The notes: generated from the sequence alone by a model not told the origin. A stretch of DNA of 7,241 bases from Acidobacteriota bacterium (GCA_021805955.1 JAJZDO010000401.1:1-7241); one strand, 5' to 3'; counted from the stretch's first letter, positions 1 to 5,493 are shown. Numbers and translations are program-made.

Positions 1-804
1 CTGAAGCTCGACGAGCCGGGCAATTTTCAATGGCTGGATACGCAGCTGGAGAGTTTTCAGTTCTCCGCCGATCTGAAAACGTTGGCGACCCAGGCTGGCA
101 CCGGATGGACGGTCGGCACGCTCATCATCTACAGCGCGGCTGCGGGCGTTCTGCTGTTTTTGGCCGCATACGTCTTTTTTCCGGCGATATTGCTGGATGG
201 AATTGTCGGGGTGATGGGTCTGATAGCTCCCACCATATACTTGAAGCACCGACGCTCCCGGCGTCTGGTGGCGTTCAACAATGGCCTTCCGGACGCCATC
301 GATTTGTTGGCGAGGGCCTTGCGCGCGGGTCATTCCCTCAGCTCCGCCATCGAAGTTCTTTCCGAACAATCCGGCGGCGGCGTGGCGACGGAGTTCAACG
401 CAGTTTTCCGCCAGCAGAATTTCGGCCTTCCCCTGCGGGATGCGCTGCTGCAAATGGCGGACCGAGTCCCTTCCAGCGACCTGCGCTTTCTGGTGACCGC
501 CATGCTGGTGCAGCGGGAGACCGGCGGCAACCTTACGGAAATTCTGGACCGCACTTCGCACGTGATCCGTGAGCGCATCCGCATTGGAGGCGAGGTCCGC
601 GTCCGCACCGCGCAAGGCAGGATGACCGGCACGATTCTCAGTCTGCTGCCGGTCTTGATGTTGGTGCTGAGCAGTCTGATCAACCCGGAATACGCTCGCA
701 TTCTTCTCCACGATCCCGTCGGGCAAAAACTTTTGTACATCGGCGCCGGGCTCATTCTGGTTGGGACGTTTTTCATTCGCAAGATTGTCGATATTCAGGT
801 GTAG
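1..804 (+). CDS. tadB: TadB-type inner-membrane protein of the Tad/Flp pilus (type II secretion F family), 5' truncated
   Basis: Integral inner-membrane platform component of the Tad (tight adherence, type IVc) pilus machine, which acts with TadC and the ATPase TadA to assemble Flp pilins. The frame is open from the first base, so 267 codons are the C-terminal part; the TTG at 82 is internal, not the start. Two membrane segments lie at about residues 38-60 and 62-80. They are followed by the cytosolic T2SSF helical domain (about 90-210), which includes the TadB-like ETGGNLTEIL stretch at 173-182. Two C-terminal membrane segments follow (about 210-227 and 244-261). Assignment to TadB rather than a generic GspF rests on this layout and on TadC following 5 nt after the stop. 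The N terminus and the rest of the locus lie upstream of the window. Confidence 0.9.
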   Translation: MKLDEPGNFQWLDTQLESFQFSADLKTLATQAGTGWTVGTLIIYSAAAGVLLFLAAYVFFPAILLDGIVGVMGLIAPTIYLKHRRSRRLVAFNNGLPDAIDLLARALRAGHSLSSAIEVLSEQSGGGVATEFNAVFRQQNFGLPLRDALLQMADRVPSSDLRFLVTAMLVQRETGGNLTEILDRTSHVIRERIRIGGEVRVRTAQGRMTGTILSLLPVLMLVLSSLINPEYARILLHDPVGQKLLYIGAGLILVGTFFIRKIVDIQV

Positions 805-809
805 AGAGC

Positions 810-1712
810 ATGACTCAACTTTTCTATCTCGCGATGGCCGGCACGTTTTTTTTCGGAGTGTTTTTTCTCGTGTTGTTGACGGTTTTCAGCGAATCCAGTT
901 CGACGCGCCGGGTTTTGGAGGTAACGGCCAGCGCGCAGATGGAGGATATTCGCCCAAGCCGAAAAAAGCGCATGCAGCAGGCATTGCTAAGTATCGTTCG
1001 CGGTGTGCGGGCGAAGATTGGCCTGGCCGAAGGCGAGCGCCTGAAGCAGCGATTTATCAGCGCCGGGCTGCGTGGATCTGGCCCAGTGGAAAAATATTTC
1101 GCGGCGCAGATGCTGGGGCCCGTGGCTGCCGTCGTTGCAGCAAGTTTCATTCGATCCAACACCTTCATCTGGGTTGCGGGCCTCGCGACCTTGGCCTACC
1201 TTGCACCCGACTTCTGGCTGGATCACGAGGTGAAGGCGCGGCGGGAACGGATTCGGCGCAGTGTTCCGGATGCGGTCGATCTGCTTGTCATCTGCGTGGA
1301 TGCCGGCCTCGGTCTCGACCAGGCGATGCTGCGCGTCGGTGTGGAGTTGAGCATCAGCCATCCTGAGATCAATGAGGAGTTCCTACAGATCAATCGCGAA
1401 CAGCGGGCGGGCAAGCCGCGTATGGACGCATGGCAAAGCATGGCGGACCGGACCCAGCTGCGTGAGATTGCATCCTTTACCAGCATGTTGTCGCAGACGG
1501 AAAAGTTTGGAACTCCGATTGCTCGAGCGTTGAGCACATTTGCCGATGGCATGCGACAGGAGCGTCGCCAGCGCGCGGAAGAATTGGCGGCGAAGACCAC
1601 CGTCAAAATGATTTTTCCGTTGGTCCTGTTTATTTTTCCCAGCATGTTTATCGTGTTGCTGGCGCCGGCCGTGTTGAGTATCGGCCGCGGTCTCGCCGGT
1701 TTGGCCCGATGA
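810..1712 (+). CDS. tadC: TadC-type inner-membrane protein of the Tad/Flp pilus (type II secretion F family)
   Basis: Second polytopic platform protein of the Tad pilus apparatus, expected to pair with TadB in the inner membrane. It has 300 residues, a normal length for TadC. There is an N-terminal membrane segment at about 5-25, a linker rich in basic residues, a hydrophobic stretch at 97-135, the T2SSF domain from about 153 (SVPDAVDLLVICVDAGLGLD), and a C-terminal membrane segment at 266-290. The segment EKFGTPIARAL...RAEELAAKTTVKMIFPL (231-270) is typical of TadC. The ATG at 810 follows the tadB stop by 5 nt with only a weak GAGAG purine stretch before it, so translation is probably coupled to tadB. 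Two micropeptide genes and a DUF192 gene follow on the same strand. Confidence 0.92.
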   Translation: MTQLFYLAMAGTFFFGVFFLVLLTVFSESSSTRRVLEVTASAQMEDIRPSRKKRMQQALLSIVRGVRAKIGLAEGERLKQRFISAGLRGSGPVEKYFAAQMLGPVAAVVAASFIRSNTFIWVAGLATLAYLAPDFWLDHEVKARRERIRRSVPDAVDLLVICVDAGLGLDQAMLRVGVELSISHPEINEEFLQINREQRAGKPRMDAWQSMADRTQLREIASFTSMLSQTEKFGTPIARALSTFADGMRQERRQRAEELAAKTTVKMIFPLVLFIFPSMFIVLLAPAVLSIGRGLAGLAR

Positions 1713-1763
1713 CAGTGTATCCAGGTTTGCAAGGCGTATCGAGACTCGCAGGAGCACCTGCGG

Positions 1764-1776
1764 AAAGGAGGAACAA
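1764..1776 (+). promoter_or_regulatory. Strong Shine-Dalgarno segment of micropeptide 1
   Basis: AAAGGAGGAACAA, a near-perfect anti-SD match. GGAGG ends 8 nt before the ATG at 1780. The same 13 nt recur at 1908-1920 before the second micropeptide. This is far stronger than the site before tadC and is the main argument that the short frame is translated. Confidence 0.85.
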
Positions 1777-1779
1777 ACG

Positions 1780-1875
1780 ATGGATTCATCGATGATTGTA
1801 AGAGTGATTGCAGGAGTCCTTTTTGTGGTGGTACTTGGCATCCTGATTTTGCGCAGGAAGAAAAAATCCGCGTAA
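1780..1875 (+). CDS. Single-pass membrane micropeptide 1 (31 aa), function unknown
   Basis: A 31-codon frame from ATG to TAA. The product starts MDSSMIVRVI, continues with a hydrophobic helix of about 16-18 residues (VIAGVLFVVVLGILIL), and ends in the basic tail RRKKKSA. This predicts one membrane helix with an inside C terminus by the positive-inside rule. It lies 67 nt after tadC in the same orientation and has an excellent ribosome-binding site. It is 19/31 identical to the next small frame, with most of the differences conservative. It is not an Flp pilin: it is too short and has no prepilin-peptidase site with the Glu/Tyr pair. I do not recognise a named family. A role in or around the Tad system is inferred only from position. 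Confidence 0.78.
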   Translation: MDSSMIVRVIAGVLFVVVLGILILRRKKKSA

Positions 1876-1907
1876 TCGGGATGCAATTCGGTCCTGACAT
1901 TGCGTAG

Positions 1908-1920
1908 AAAGGAGGAACAA
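1908..1920 (+). promoter_or_regulatory. Strong Shine-Dalgarno segment of micropeptide 2
   Basis: AAAGGAGGAACAA, identical to 1764-1776. GGAGG ends 7 nt before the ATG at 1923. The copy supports a duplication that included the leader as well as the coding part. Confidence 0.85.
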
Positions 1921-1922
1921 TC

Positions 1923-2018
1923 ATGAACCTAAGCACAGGAATTCAGGTGGTTGCAGGCATTCTGTTCGTCATCGTTCTGGGTGTTTTGGTCCTTCGTCGC
2001 AAAGCGAAATCGGCCTAG
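1923..2018 (+). CDS. Single-pass membrane micropeptide 2 (31 aa), paralogue of micropeptide 1
   Basis: A 31-codon frame from ATG to TAG, exactly the same length as its neighbour 47 nt upstream. The product begins MNLSTGIQV, has the helix VVAGILFVIVLGVLVL, and ends RRKAKSA. Shared positions include Ala-Gly before Leu-Phe in the helix, Leu-Gly in its middle, and the RRKxKSA tail. Most differences are I/V swaps that keep hydrophobicity, so the pair appears to be held by protein-level selection rather than being recent copies. The DUF192 gene starts 2 nt after the stop, suggesting translational coupling. The function is unknown; candidates are a small membrane subunit or regulator of the Tad complex. 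Confidence 0.78.
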   Translation: MNLSTGIQVVAGILFVIVLGVLVLRRKAKSA

Positions 2019-2020
2019 CG

Positions 2021-2440
2021 ATGTTGCGCGAAAACCTGGCTGACCCGACACGTGGGAAGCGGCTAACCATCCAGATGGAGCAGGTAACGGTCAGGAACAA
2101 AACACGGGCTACCGTGATCGGAACAAAGATTGCGGTAGCCGATACATTTCTCACGCGCCTGATCGGGCTGCTCGGGCGCAGGCGGCTGGACGCAGGGGCA
2201 GGTCTGTGGATTCGACCTTCTTCCGGCGTCCATACGTTCGGCATGCTGTTTTCTATCGATGTGATCGCGTTGGACCGAAAGCTTTGCGTCTGCGCGGCCT
2301 GGCCCGCACTGCGTCCGTGGAGGATCAGCGGAGTGAGCTGGAGATTTCATTCGGTGATCGAATTGCCAATAGGCTCGATCGATCGAGGAAATATTCAACT
2401 TGGGGACCAACTGGAAATACTGCATGAAAGACTGAGCTAG
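2021..2440 (+). CDS. DUF192 family protein
   Basis: A 139-residue protein matching the DUF192 family, small beta-rich proteins of unknown function. Family landmarks are the LTRLIGLLGR segment (44-53), the GLWIRPSSGVHTFGMLFSID core (61-80; the family more often reads MxFPID, so Leu and Ser here are departures), VIELPIGSI (112-120), and the closing GDQLEI (129-133). The ATG at 2021 lies 2 nt after micropeptide 2. It has a poor ribosome site, so coupling is likely. A later ATG at 2075 (residue 19) would start right at the conserved region but also lacks a good ribosome site. The protein has no obvious signal peptide, although many DUF192 members are exported. The last two bases of the TAG stop are also the first two bases of a 14-bp inverted repeat. 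Linkage to tad genes suggests co-expression, not a proven role. Confidence 0.82.
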   Translation: MLRENLADPTRGKRLTIQMEQVTVRNKTRATVIGTKIAVADTFLTRLIGLLGRRRLDAGAGLWIRPSSGVHTFGMLFSIDVIALDRKLCVCAAWPALRPWRISGVSWRFHSVIELPIGSIDRGNIQLGDQLEILHERLS

Positions 2441-2547
2441 CGGATTTCCTATTACTATAGCTATCCGAGTTCAACGATGAGTGGCTTTTCTTAGGAAAAA
2501 GCCGCGCGGAGATTGACCGCTTCAACTACATCTATAGGAAATCCGCT
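2439..2547. repeat. 109-bp element bounded by perfect 14-bp inverted repeats (MITE-like candidate)
   Basis: AGCGGATTTCCTAT at 2439-2452 is the exact reverse complement of ATAGGAAATCCGCT at 2534-2547, with 81 nt between. Inside is a hairpin (2481-2505). No coding frame of note lies inside. The layout (terminal inverted repeats, short non-coding core, position exactly at a gene end) fits a miniature transposable element. A long-range RNA stem at the 3' end of the Tad-DUF192 transcript is the alternative. Only a CT dinucleotide flanks both ends, too short to prove a target duplication. Confidence 0.5.
2481..2505 (+). terminator. Hairpin inside the inverted-repeat element, possible transcript end
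   Basis: GTGGCTTTT (2481-2489) pairs with AAAAGCCGC (2497-2505), 9 bp including one G-T wobble, around the loop CTTAGGA. It lies 40 nt after the DUF192 stop. No U-tract follows, so it would be a weak intrinsic terminator at best; it may stabilise the RNA 3' end. Confidence 0.3.
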
Positions 2548-2550
2548 CTA

Positions 2551-2594
2551 ACGCCTCAGCCATCGCATGGAAGCACAGGCTGCATCGGAGGCGT
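2551..2594. repeat. Imperfect stem-loop in the convergent intergenic region
   Basis: ACGCCTC (2551-2557) pairs with GAGGCGT (2588-2594), with a further AGCC/GGCT pairing inside (2558-2561 with 2578-2581). A short GTTTT follows a few bases later. It sits between the convergent DUF192 and carboxypeptidase-regulatory-like genes, where terminators are expected, but the shape is not a clean intrinsic terminator. Confidence 0.25.
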
Positions 2595-2610
2595 CTGTAG
2601 CGTTTTGGAC

Positions 2611-3726
2611 CTAAGGTTGCCCCTGGGGCAACGGCGGTAGGCCGCGCGAGAGCTTGCGAATCAAAAATTCCTGCAGCAACGCGGTCCCTCCCCCTGCGGC
2701 AAGCCCGATGAGCGAATTCTCGATCGTCAGTTGGAACCCGCGATCGTTTGCGGGATAGTAGGCATTGGAGATTCCGCCCGCGGCCAGCGTACCCAGGACA
2801 TTGGAGTAATTTGGCTGCCAGCGCCCATTGTCTCCCCTGCAGATAAACACCGTGGAGAGTGCATAGAGAGCCCGGGAGCGTATGCTTCCCGTCCCCTTAT
2901 AAAAATAGCGCGGATCCTGATGCAGGATTGACGGCAGGATCGCGCCGCCAATCATGATGCCAATGAAGCCGTCGGCATAGTTGGCGCCATAACGTTTCGC
3001 ATAGCCCTCCACGCCCGGACCATACGCGCTGAAATAGTTTTGCCACTGCTGAAGTCCGGCGACCGCGCCCGTGGTCAAAAATGTCACGGGATCGATGGAT
3101 GACCGCCATGCAAGCTGGAACTTCTGCTTTGCCGTCAGCGGCTCCGCTCTCCACACATAGCTGGTGTAGAAGTTGGGAAATACGCCGAGTATGCGCTGCT
3201 TTTCCTCCAAATGCACCTGCTGTTCCGCCAGATCGTGCCCAGTGAAGATCGCATGGACGGTCGTGCTGGCGGATGCTATCTCCAGAGAAATCGCCGGCAC
3301 CGAGACTTGTTGGTGCGAGGTCAGAGGAATCGCAGGTCCCACCCAGGCAGCAAATCCAGCGGAAGTGACGGTGATTCGGAATGTTCCGGGTCCGAGCCCG
3401 GTGAAGCGGAAAGAGCCCTCGCCGTCGGTGAGGACAGTTTGCTGCGAGTGCGATGGGTCGGCCACCAGCGTGACTTGAGCGCCCACGATCACGTGTCCAT
3501 CGGGCGCTGTCACCGTACCGGCAATGCCGGCGTCCGTCGCCGGATTTGCCGGTACATGCGGCGAACTGGCCGGGATGGCTTCCTGGGCGGCGACCGACGC
3601 GGCGACGGATGGTGCGGAAGAGGCGGTCGCGGAGGCGGATTGGATCGCAACCGGCTGCGCTTGTACGTTGGGACCAAGCGTGCCAGCCAGAAAGGCCAGG
3701 AAGATAAGAAGGAGGACACTTCGCAA
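2611..3726 (-). CDS. Secreted carboxypeptidase-regulatory-like domain protein of acidobacterial type
   Basis: A 371-residue exported protein of unknown function. It has a signal peptide at residues 1-23 (hydrophobic core LLLIFLAFLAG, probable cut after VQA), then an Ala/Ser/Pro-rich low-complexity linker (24-65). A carboxypeptidase-regulatory-like beta-sandwich domain (about 68-150) follows, with IAGTVTAPDGHVIVGAQVTL and the DGEGSFRFTGLGPGTFRITV motif. The C-terminal domain (about 171-360) includes QRILGVFPNFYTSYV, LAWRSSIDPVTFL, GGAILPSILHQDPRYFYKG and a Gly-rich stretch before LLQEFLIRKL. I recall this C-terminal domain as widespread in Acidobacteriota, but no function is known to me. It is likely periplasmic or outer-membrane associated. 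No ATG is available in frame; the only reasonable start is the TTG at 3726, without a clear ribosome site. The acyltransferase gene lies 134 nt upstream on the same strand. Confidence 0.85.
   Translation of the reverse strand: MRSVLLLIFLAFLAGTLGPNVQAQPVAIQSASATASSAPSVAASVAAQEAIPASSPHVPANPATDAGIAGTVTAPDGHVIVGAQVTLVADPSHSQQTVLTDGEGSFRFTGLGPGTFRITVTSAGFAAWVGPAIPLTSHQQVSVPAISLEIASASTTVHAIFTGHDLAEQQVHLEEKQRILGVFPNFYTSYVWRAEPLTAKQKFQLAWRSSIDPVTFLTTGAVAGLQQWQNYFSAYGPGVEGYAKRYGANYADGFIGIMIGGAILPSILHQDPRYFYKGTGSIRSRALYALSTVFICRGDNGRWQPNYSNVLGTLAAGGISNAYYPANDRGFQLTIENSLIGLAAGGGTALLQEFLIRKLSRGLPPLPQGQP
2616..2632. repeat. 17-bp near-palindrome at the 3' end of the carboxypeptidase-regulatory-like gene
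   Basis: GTTGCCCC-T-GGGGCAAC, perfect 8-bp arms around one base, overlapping the last Gln/Gly/Pro codons just before the minus-strand TAG at 2611-2613. It could fold in RNA of either strand with a 3-nt loop. There is no U-tract on either side, so terminator function is uncertain. Confidence 0.4.
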
Positions 3727-3860
3727 TATACGAATACTGGCTACCCGCGATTTTCTTTCATTCTACCGTGCGTCGCATGGCTCGCGAGAAGCAACGGCTT
3801 TTCCTCAAGAAAAGACGCTTCTTCCTGCATTTGGGTAGTTCCAGCAATCGGAAAGCCACT
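3727..3860. other. 134-bp gap between acyltransferase and carboxypeptidase-regulatory-like genes
   Basis: Contains a small hairpin with perfect 6-bp arms (CTTTTC 3798-3803, GAAAAG 3809-3814), whose minus-strand reading resembles the hairpin at 2481-2505. On the minus strand there is also a 6-codon frame, ATG at 3761 to TAG at 3741. Shifted by one base, this frame would run into the downstream gene's N terminus. I see no convincing promoter. Confidence 0.35.
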
Positions 3861-4760
3861 CTAGTAGATCGCTTTCCCCCCCGGCGGTCTCGTCTTCCAT
3901 CGCCGATGTACCCACAGCCACTGTTCCGGATAACGCCGAATCGCGCTCTCCAACGCTGCGGTAAACATTTGCGTATTCGCAACGGCGTCGCGCTCGGCAT
4001 CGCCGGTGTCGGCCAATTGCAGCTCCGGCAGAAAATGCAGCACATATCGCTTTTCCGCTGGCTCCCACGCCAGAAAGCCCGGCAGCACCGCTGCTCCGGT
4101 GCGCAGCGCAACCCGCGCCACGCCCGATGCAGTGCAGGCGGCGTGCCCAAAGAAATCGACAAACACGCCCTGCGGCGGCGTCATATTCGTGTCCATCAAT
4201 ACCCCGACGGTTTCTCCCGCTCGCATGGCTGCAATCAAGCCGCGGGCAAAGTCGTCCTTCGGCAACACGCGGTTTCCGTGCTGCGTGCGAATGTCGTTCA
4301 CCAGTCGGTTGATCCATGGATTGTCCAGCCGCCGAATCACCATGCCCATCGGGTAGCCTGCCAGCGAGTGATAGAAGCTCGACAGCTCCCATGCGCCCAG
4401 ATGTCCAGTCAGCACCAGCACACCCTTGCCGCGTTGTTTCGCTGCCAGGTAATGCTCCAGACCCTCATAGCGGATGAACTGGTTGGCCCGCTCCAGCGTG
4501 TAGCCCGGCATGTGGCAGAACTCCGCCAGTTGCCAGCCCAGATGCCGATACATGGCGCGAAGGATCGTTTTGCGTTGCGCGGCGGGTGCGTCAGGAAAAG
4601 CCAGCGCCAGGTTTTTTAGGCCCGTCCGTCGCAGTCGCGGTGTGGCGGCATACGCCAGCCAGCCGATTGCTGCGCCAACGGCCCGCGCCGCGCCGCGCGG
4701 CAGCAGCCCCAGCAGTTTCAGTAAAAGCCACACCAATCCGAATTCGATTCTTTGCCGCAT
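3861..4760 (-). CDS. Lipid A biosynthesis lauroyl/myristoyl acyltransferase family protein (LpxL/LpxM/HtrB-like)
   Basis: A 299-residue inner-membrane acyltransferase, expected to add a secondary acyl chain to lipid A, or a related lipid, on the cytosolic face using acyl-ACP. An N-terminal amphipathic/hydrophobic stretch at 7-40 (VWLLLKLLGLLP) anchors it. The catalytic HX4E motif is HLGAWE, H120 and E125, preceded by GVLVLTG. Further family segments are RRLDNPWINRLV (143-154), GVLMDTN (186-192), and the closing WLWVHRRWKTRP (281-292). The length is typical for the family. The ATG at 4758-4760 gives the expected N terminus. It is transcribed away from the YtxH gene, with the 302-bp region 4761-5062 between them. 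Whether it is LpxL- or LpxM-like, or acts on another acceptor, cannot be told from sequence alone. Confidence 0.9.
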   Translation of the reverse strand: MRQRIEFGLVWLLLKLLGLLPRGAARAVGAAIGWLAYAATPRLRRTGLKNLALAFPDAPAAQRKTILRAMYRHLGWQLAEFCHMPGYTLERANQFIRYEGLEHYLAAKQRGKGVLVLTGHLGAWELSSFYHSLAGYPMGMVIRRLDNPWINRLVNDIRTQHGNRVLPKDDFARGLIAAMRAGETVGVLMDTNMTPPQGVFVDFFGHAACTASGVARVALRTGAAVLPGFLAWEPAEKRYVLHFLPELQLADTGDAERDAVANTQMFTAALESAIRRYPEQWLWVHRRWKTRPPGGKAIY

Positions 4761-4949
4761 GTTGGATTGAATCGATTTTATTCAAGTTCAACGAAACTGA
4801 TTGGAAATTTGGGATTTTCCATCCTGTCATCGCGGTCAAATCACCGGTGCGGCGCCTAAAAATACGGTTTTCAACATGCCGTGCGGGAGGCCGACATCCC
4901 TTCGTCCGCCACGCCGCGAAAAAAAGGTTGCTGCCGAGGTTCCGGCGCG

Positions 4950-4973
4950 TCACGTGGCAATTCACTTGGCAAC
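4950..4973 (+). repeat. Tandem 12-bp direct repeat upstream of the YtxH gene, candidate regulator site
   Basis: TCACGTGGCAAT followed directly by TCACTTGGCAAC, 10 of 12 positions identical. The 12-bp phase (about one helical turn) about 90-110 bp before the ATG could suit a direct-repeat-binding regulator. A chance origin is not excluded. Confidence 0.35.
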
Positions 4974-4989
4974 CGTTCTGACTGTTTGG

Positions 4990-5004
4990 TGCTCTAATAG
5001 AGCA
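4990..5004. promoter_or_regulatory. Small palindrome TGCTCTAATAGAGCA before the YtxH gene
   Basis: Six-base arms TGCTCT/AGAGCA around AAT, located 58 nt before the start codon. It could be an operator or a 5'-leader hairpin. Function is inferred only from symmetry and position. Confidence 0.3.
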
Positions 5005-5062
5005 GTAAGCAAGCAAAATAAGTACGCACGCCGCACGACGGTATGCGAGTCTGGAGCTCATC

Positions 5063-5347
5063 ATGGATACATGGAAATTTTGGATGGCATTTGGCGTGGG
5101 TGTAGCGGCCGGGGCAGCCGTGGCGCTCTTGTACGCTCCCCAACCTGGCGACCGGACCCGCAAGCAGATCAAGCGCGGGTTGGAAGATGCTTCGGATCAA
5201 ATCAAGAGCACAGCCGAAGATTTCAGCGAAAAGGCGGAACAATACGGCAAGCAGGCGGAGCGCGTGATTCGTCGCGGACGCGAAGTTGTCGATGACACCC
5301 TGTCGAAGGCCAGTTCGGTTGCCAGCAAAGTATCGGGATTCATTTAG
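5063..5347 (+). CDS. YtxH domain-containing small membrane protein
   Basis: A 94-residue protein with one N-terminal membrane helix (about 6-25, Gly/Ala-rich WMAFGVGVAAGAAVALLYAP). The YtxH-type junction LLYAPQPGDRTRKQI (22-36) follows, then a long charged helix up to residue 90 (predicted coiled-coil or amphipathic helix with many Glu/Lys/Gln). The family is widespread and often linked to general or envelope stress, but its molecular role is unknown. GGAG at 5053-5056 lies 6 nt before the ATG and supports this start. The gene stands alone, divergent from the acyltransferase and convergent with clpC. Confidence 0.87.
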   Translation: MDTWKFWMAFGVGVAAGAAVALLYAPQPGDRTRKQIKRGLEDASDQIKSTAEDFSEKAEQYGKQAERVIRRGREVVDDTLSKASSVASKVSGFI

Positions 5348-5386
5348 AGCGCCGATCCTCCTGCTTCGGTGGGTGTCGCTGCATAA

Positions 5387-5405
5387 GTGCGGGCCGCAAG
5401 CCCAC
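5387..5405 (+). repeat. Short hairpin 3' of the YtxH gene
   Basis: GTG-C-GGGC pairs with GCCCAC around the loop CGCAA, with one bulged C. It lies 40 nt after the stop. No U-tract follows; the strong terminator at 5454-5493 is the likelier transcript end. Confidence 0.25.
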
Positions 5406-5453
5406 AACAGCCGACAGGCTCAACGCATCACCGAGGCCTGATATTTGGCTGAC

Positions 5454-5493
5454 AAACAAAAGAAGCTCCGCTACGGCGGAGCTTCTTTTGTTT
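5454..5493. terminator. Bidirectional intrinsic terminator between the YtxH gene and clpC
   Basis: A perfect 18-bp stem: AAACAAAAGAAGCTCCGC (5454-5471) and its reverse complement (5476-5493), with loop TACG. The GC-rich core is flanked by an A-run on the left and TTCTTTTGTTT on the right, so each strand shows a GC stem followed by a U-rich tract. In the plus-strand RNA the loop is C(UACG)G, a very stable UNCG tetraloop. It lies 106 nt after the YtxH stop and 14 nt after the clpC stop, exactly where two convergent genes would share a terminator. Confidence 0.95.

Larger units (their letters stand above)
4761..5062. other. 302-bp divergent intergenic region
   Basis: Lies between the minus-strand acyltransferase and the plus-strand YtxH gene, so it should hold promoters for both. 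Visible structures are an 8-bp palindrome CACCGGTG (4842-4849), a 12-bp imperfect tandem repeat (4950-4973), and a 15-bp hairpin-forming palindrome (4990-5004). No sigma-70 -35/-10 pair with good spacing stands out on either strand. No coding frame with plausible content is seen. Confidence 0.6.

Noticed and set aside
82..804. TadB starting at the TTG at 82
   Set aside because: The frame is open back to base 1 with TadB-like sequence (residues before 28), so 82 is internal to a truncated gene.
1780..2018. Micropeptides as Flp pilins of the Tad system
   Set aside because: They lack the prepilin-peptidase site and the Glu-Tyr pair of Flp pilins, and are shorter than typical Flp prepilins.
3768..4619. 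283-codon plus-strand frame opposite the acyltransferase
   Set aside because: Arg/His/Gln-rich antisense shadow of a clear LpxL-family gene; no domain and no ribosome site.
4770..4795. Sigma-70 promoter for the acyltransferase (TTGAAC or TAAAAT elements on the minus strand)
   Set aside because: AT-rich hexamers exist but no -35/-10 pair with acceptable spacing and sequence could be formed.
4591..5172. Long minus-strand open frame across the 5' end of the acyltransferase and the intergenic region
   Set aside because: Overlaps two better genes, has low-quality composition and no recognisable domain; a GC-driven shadow frame.
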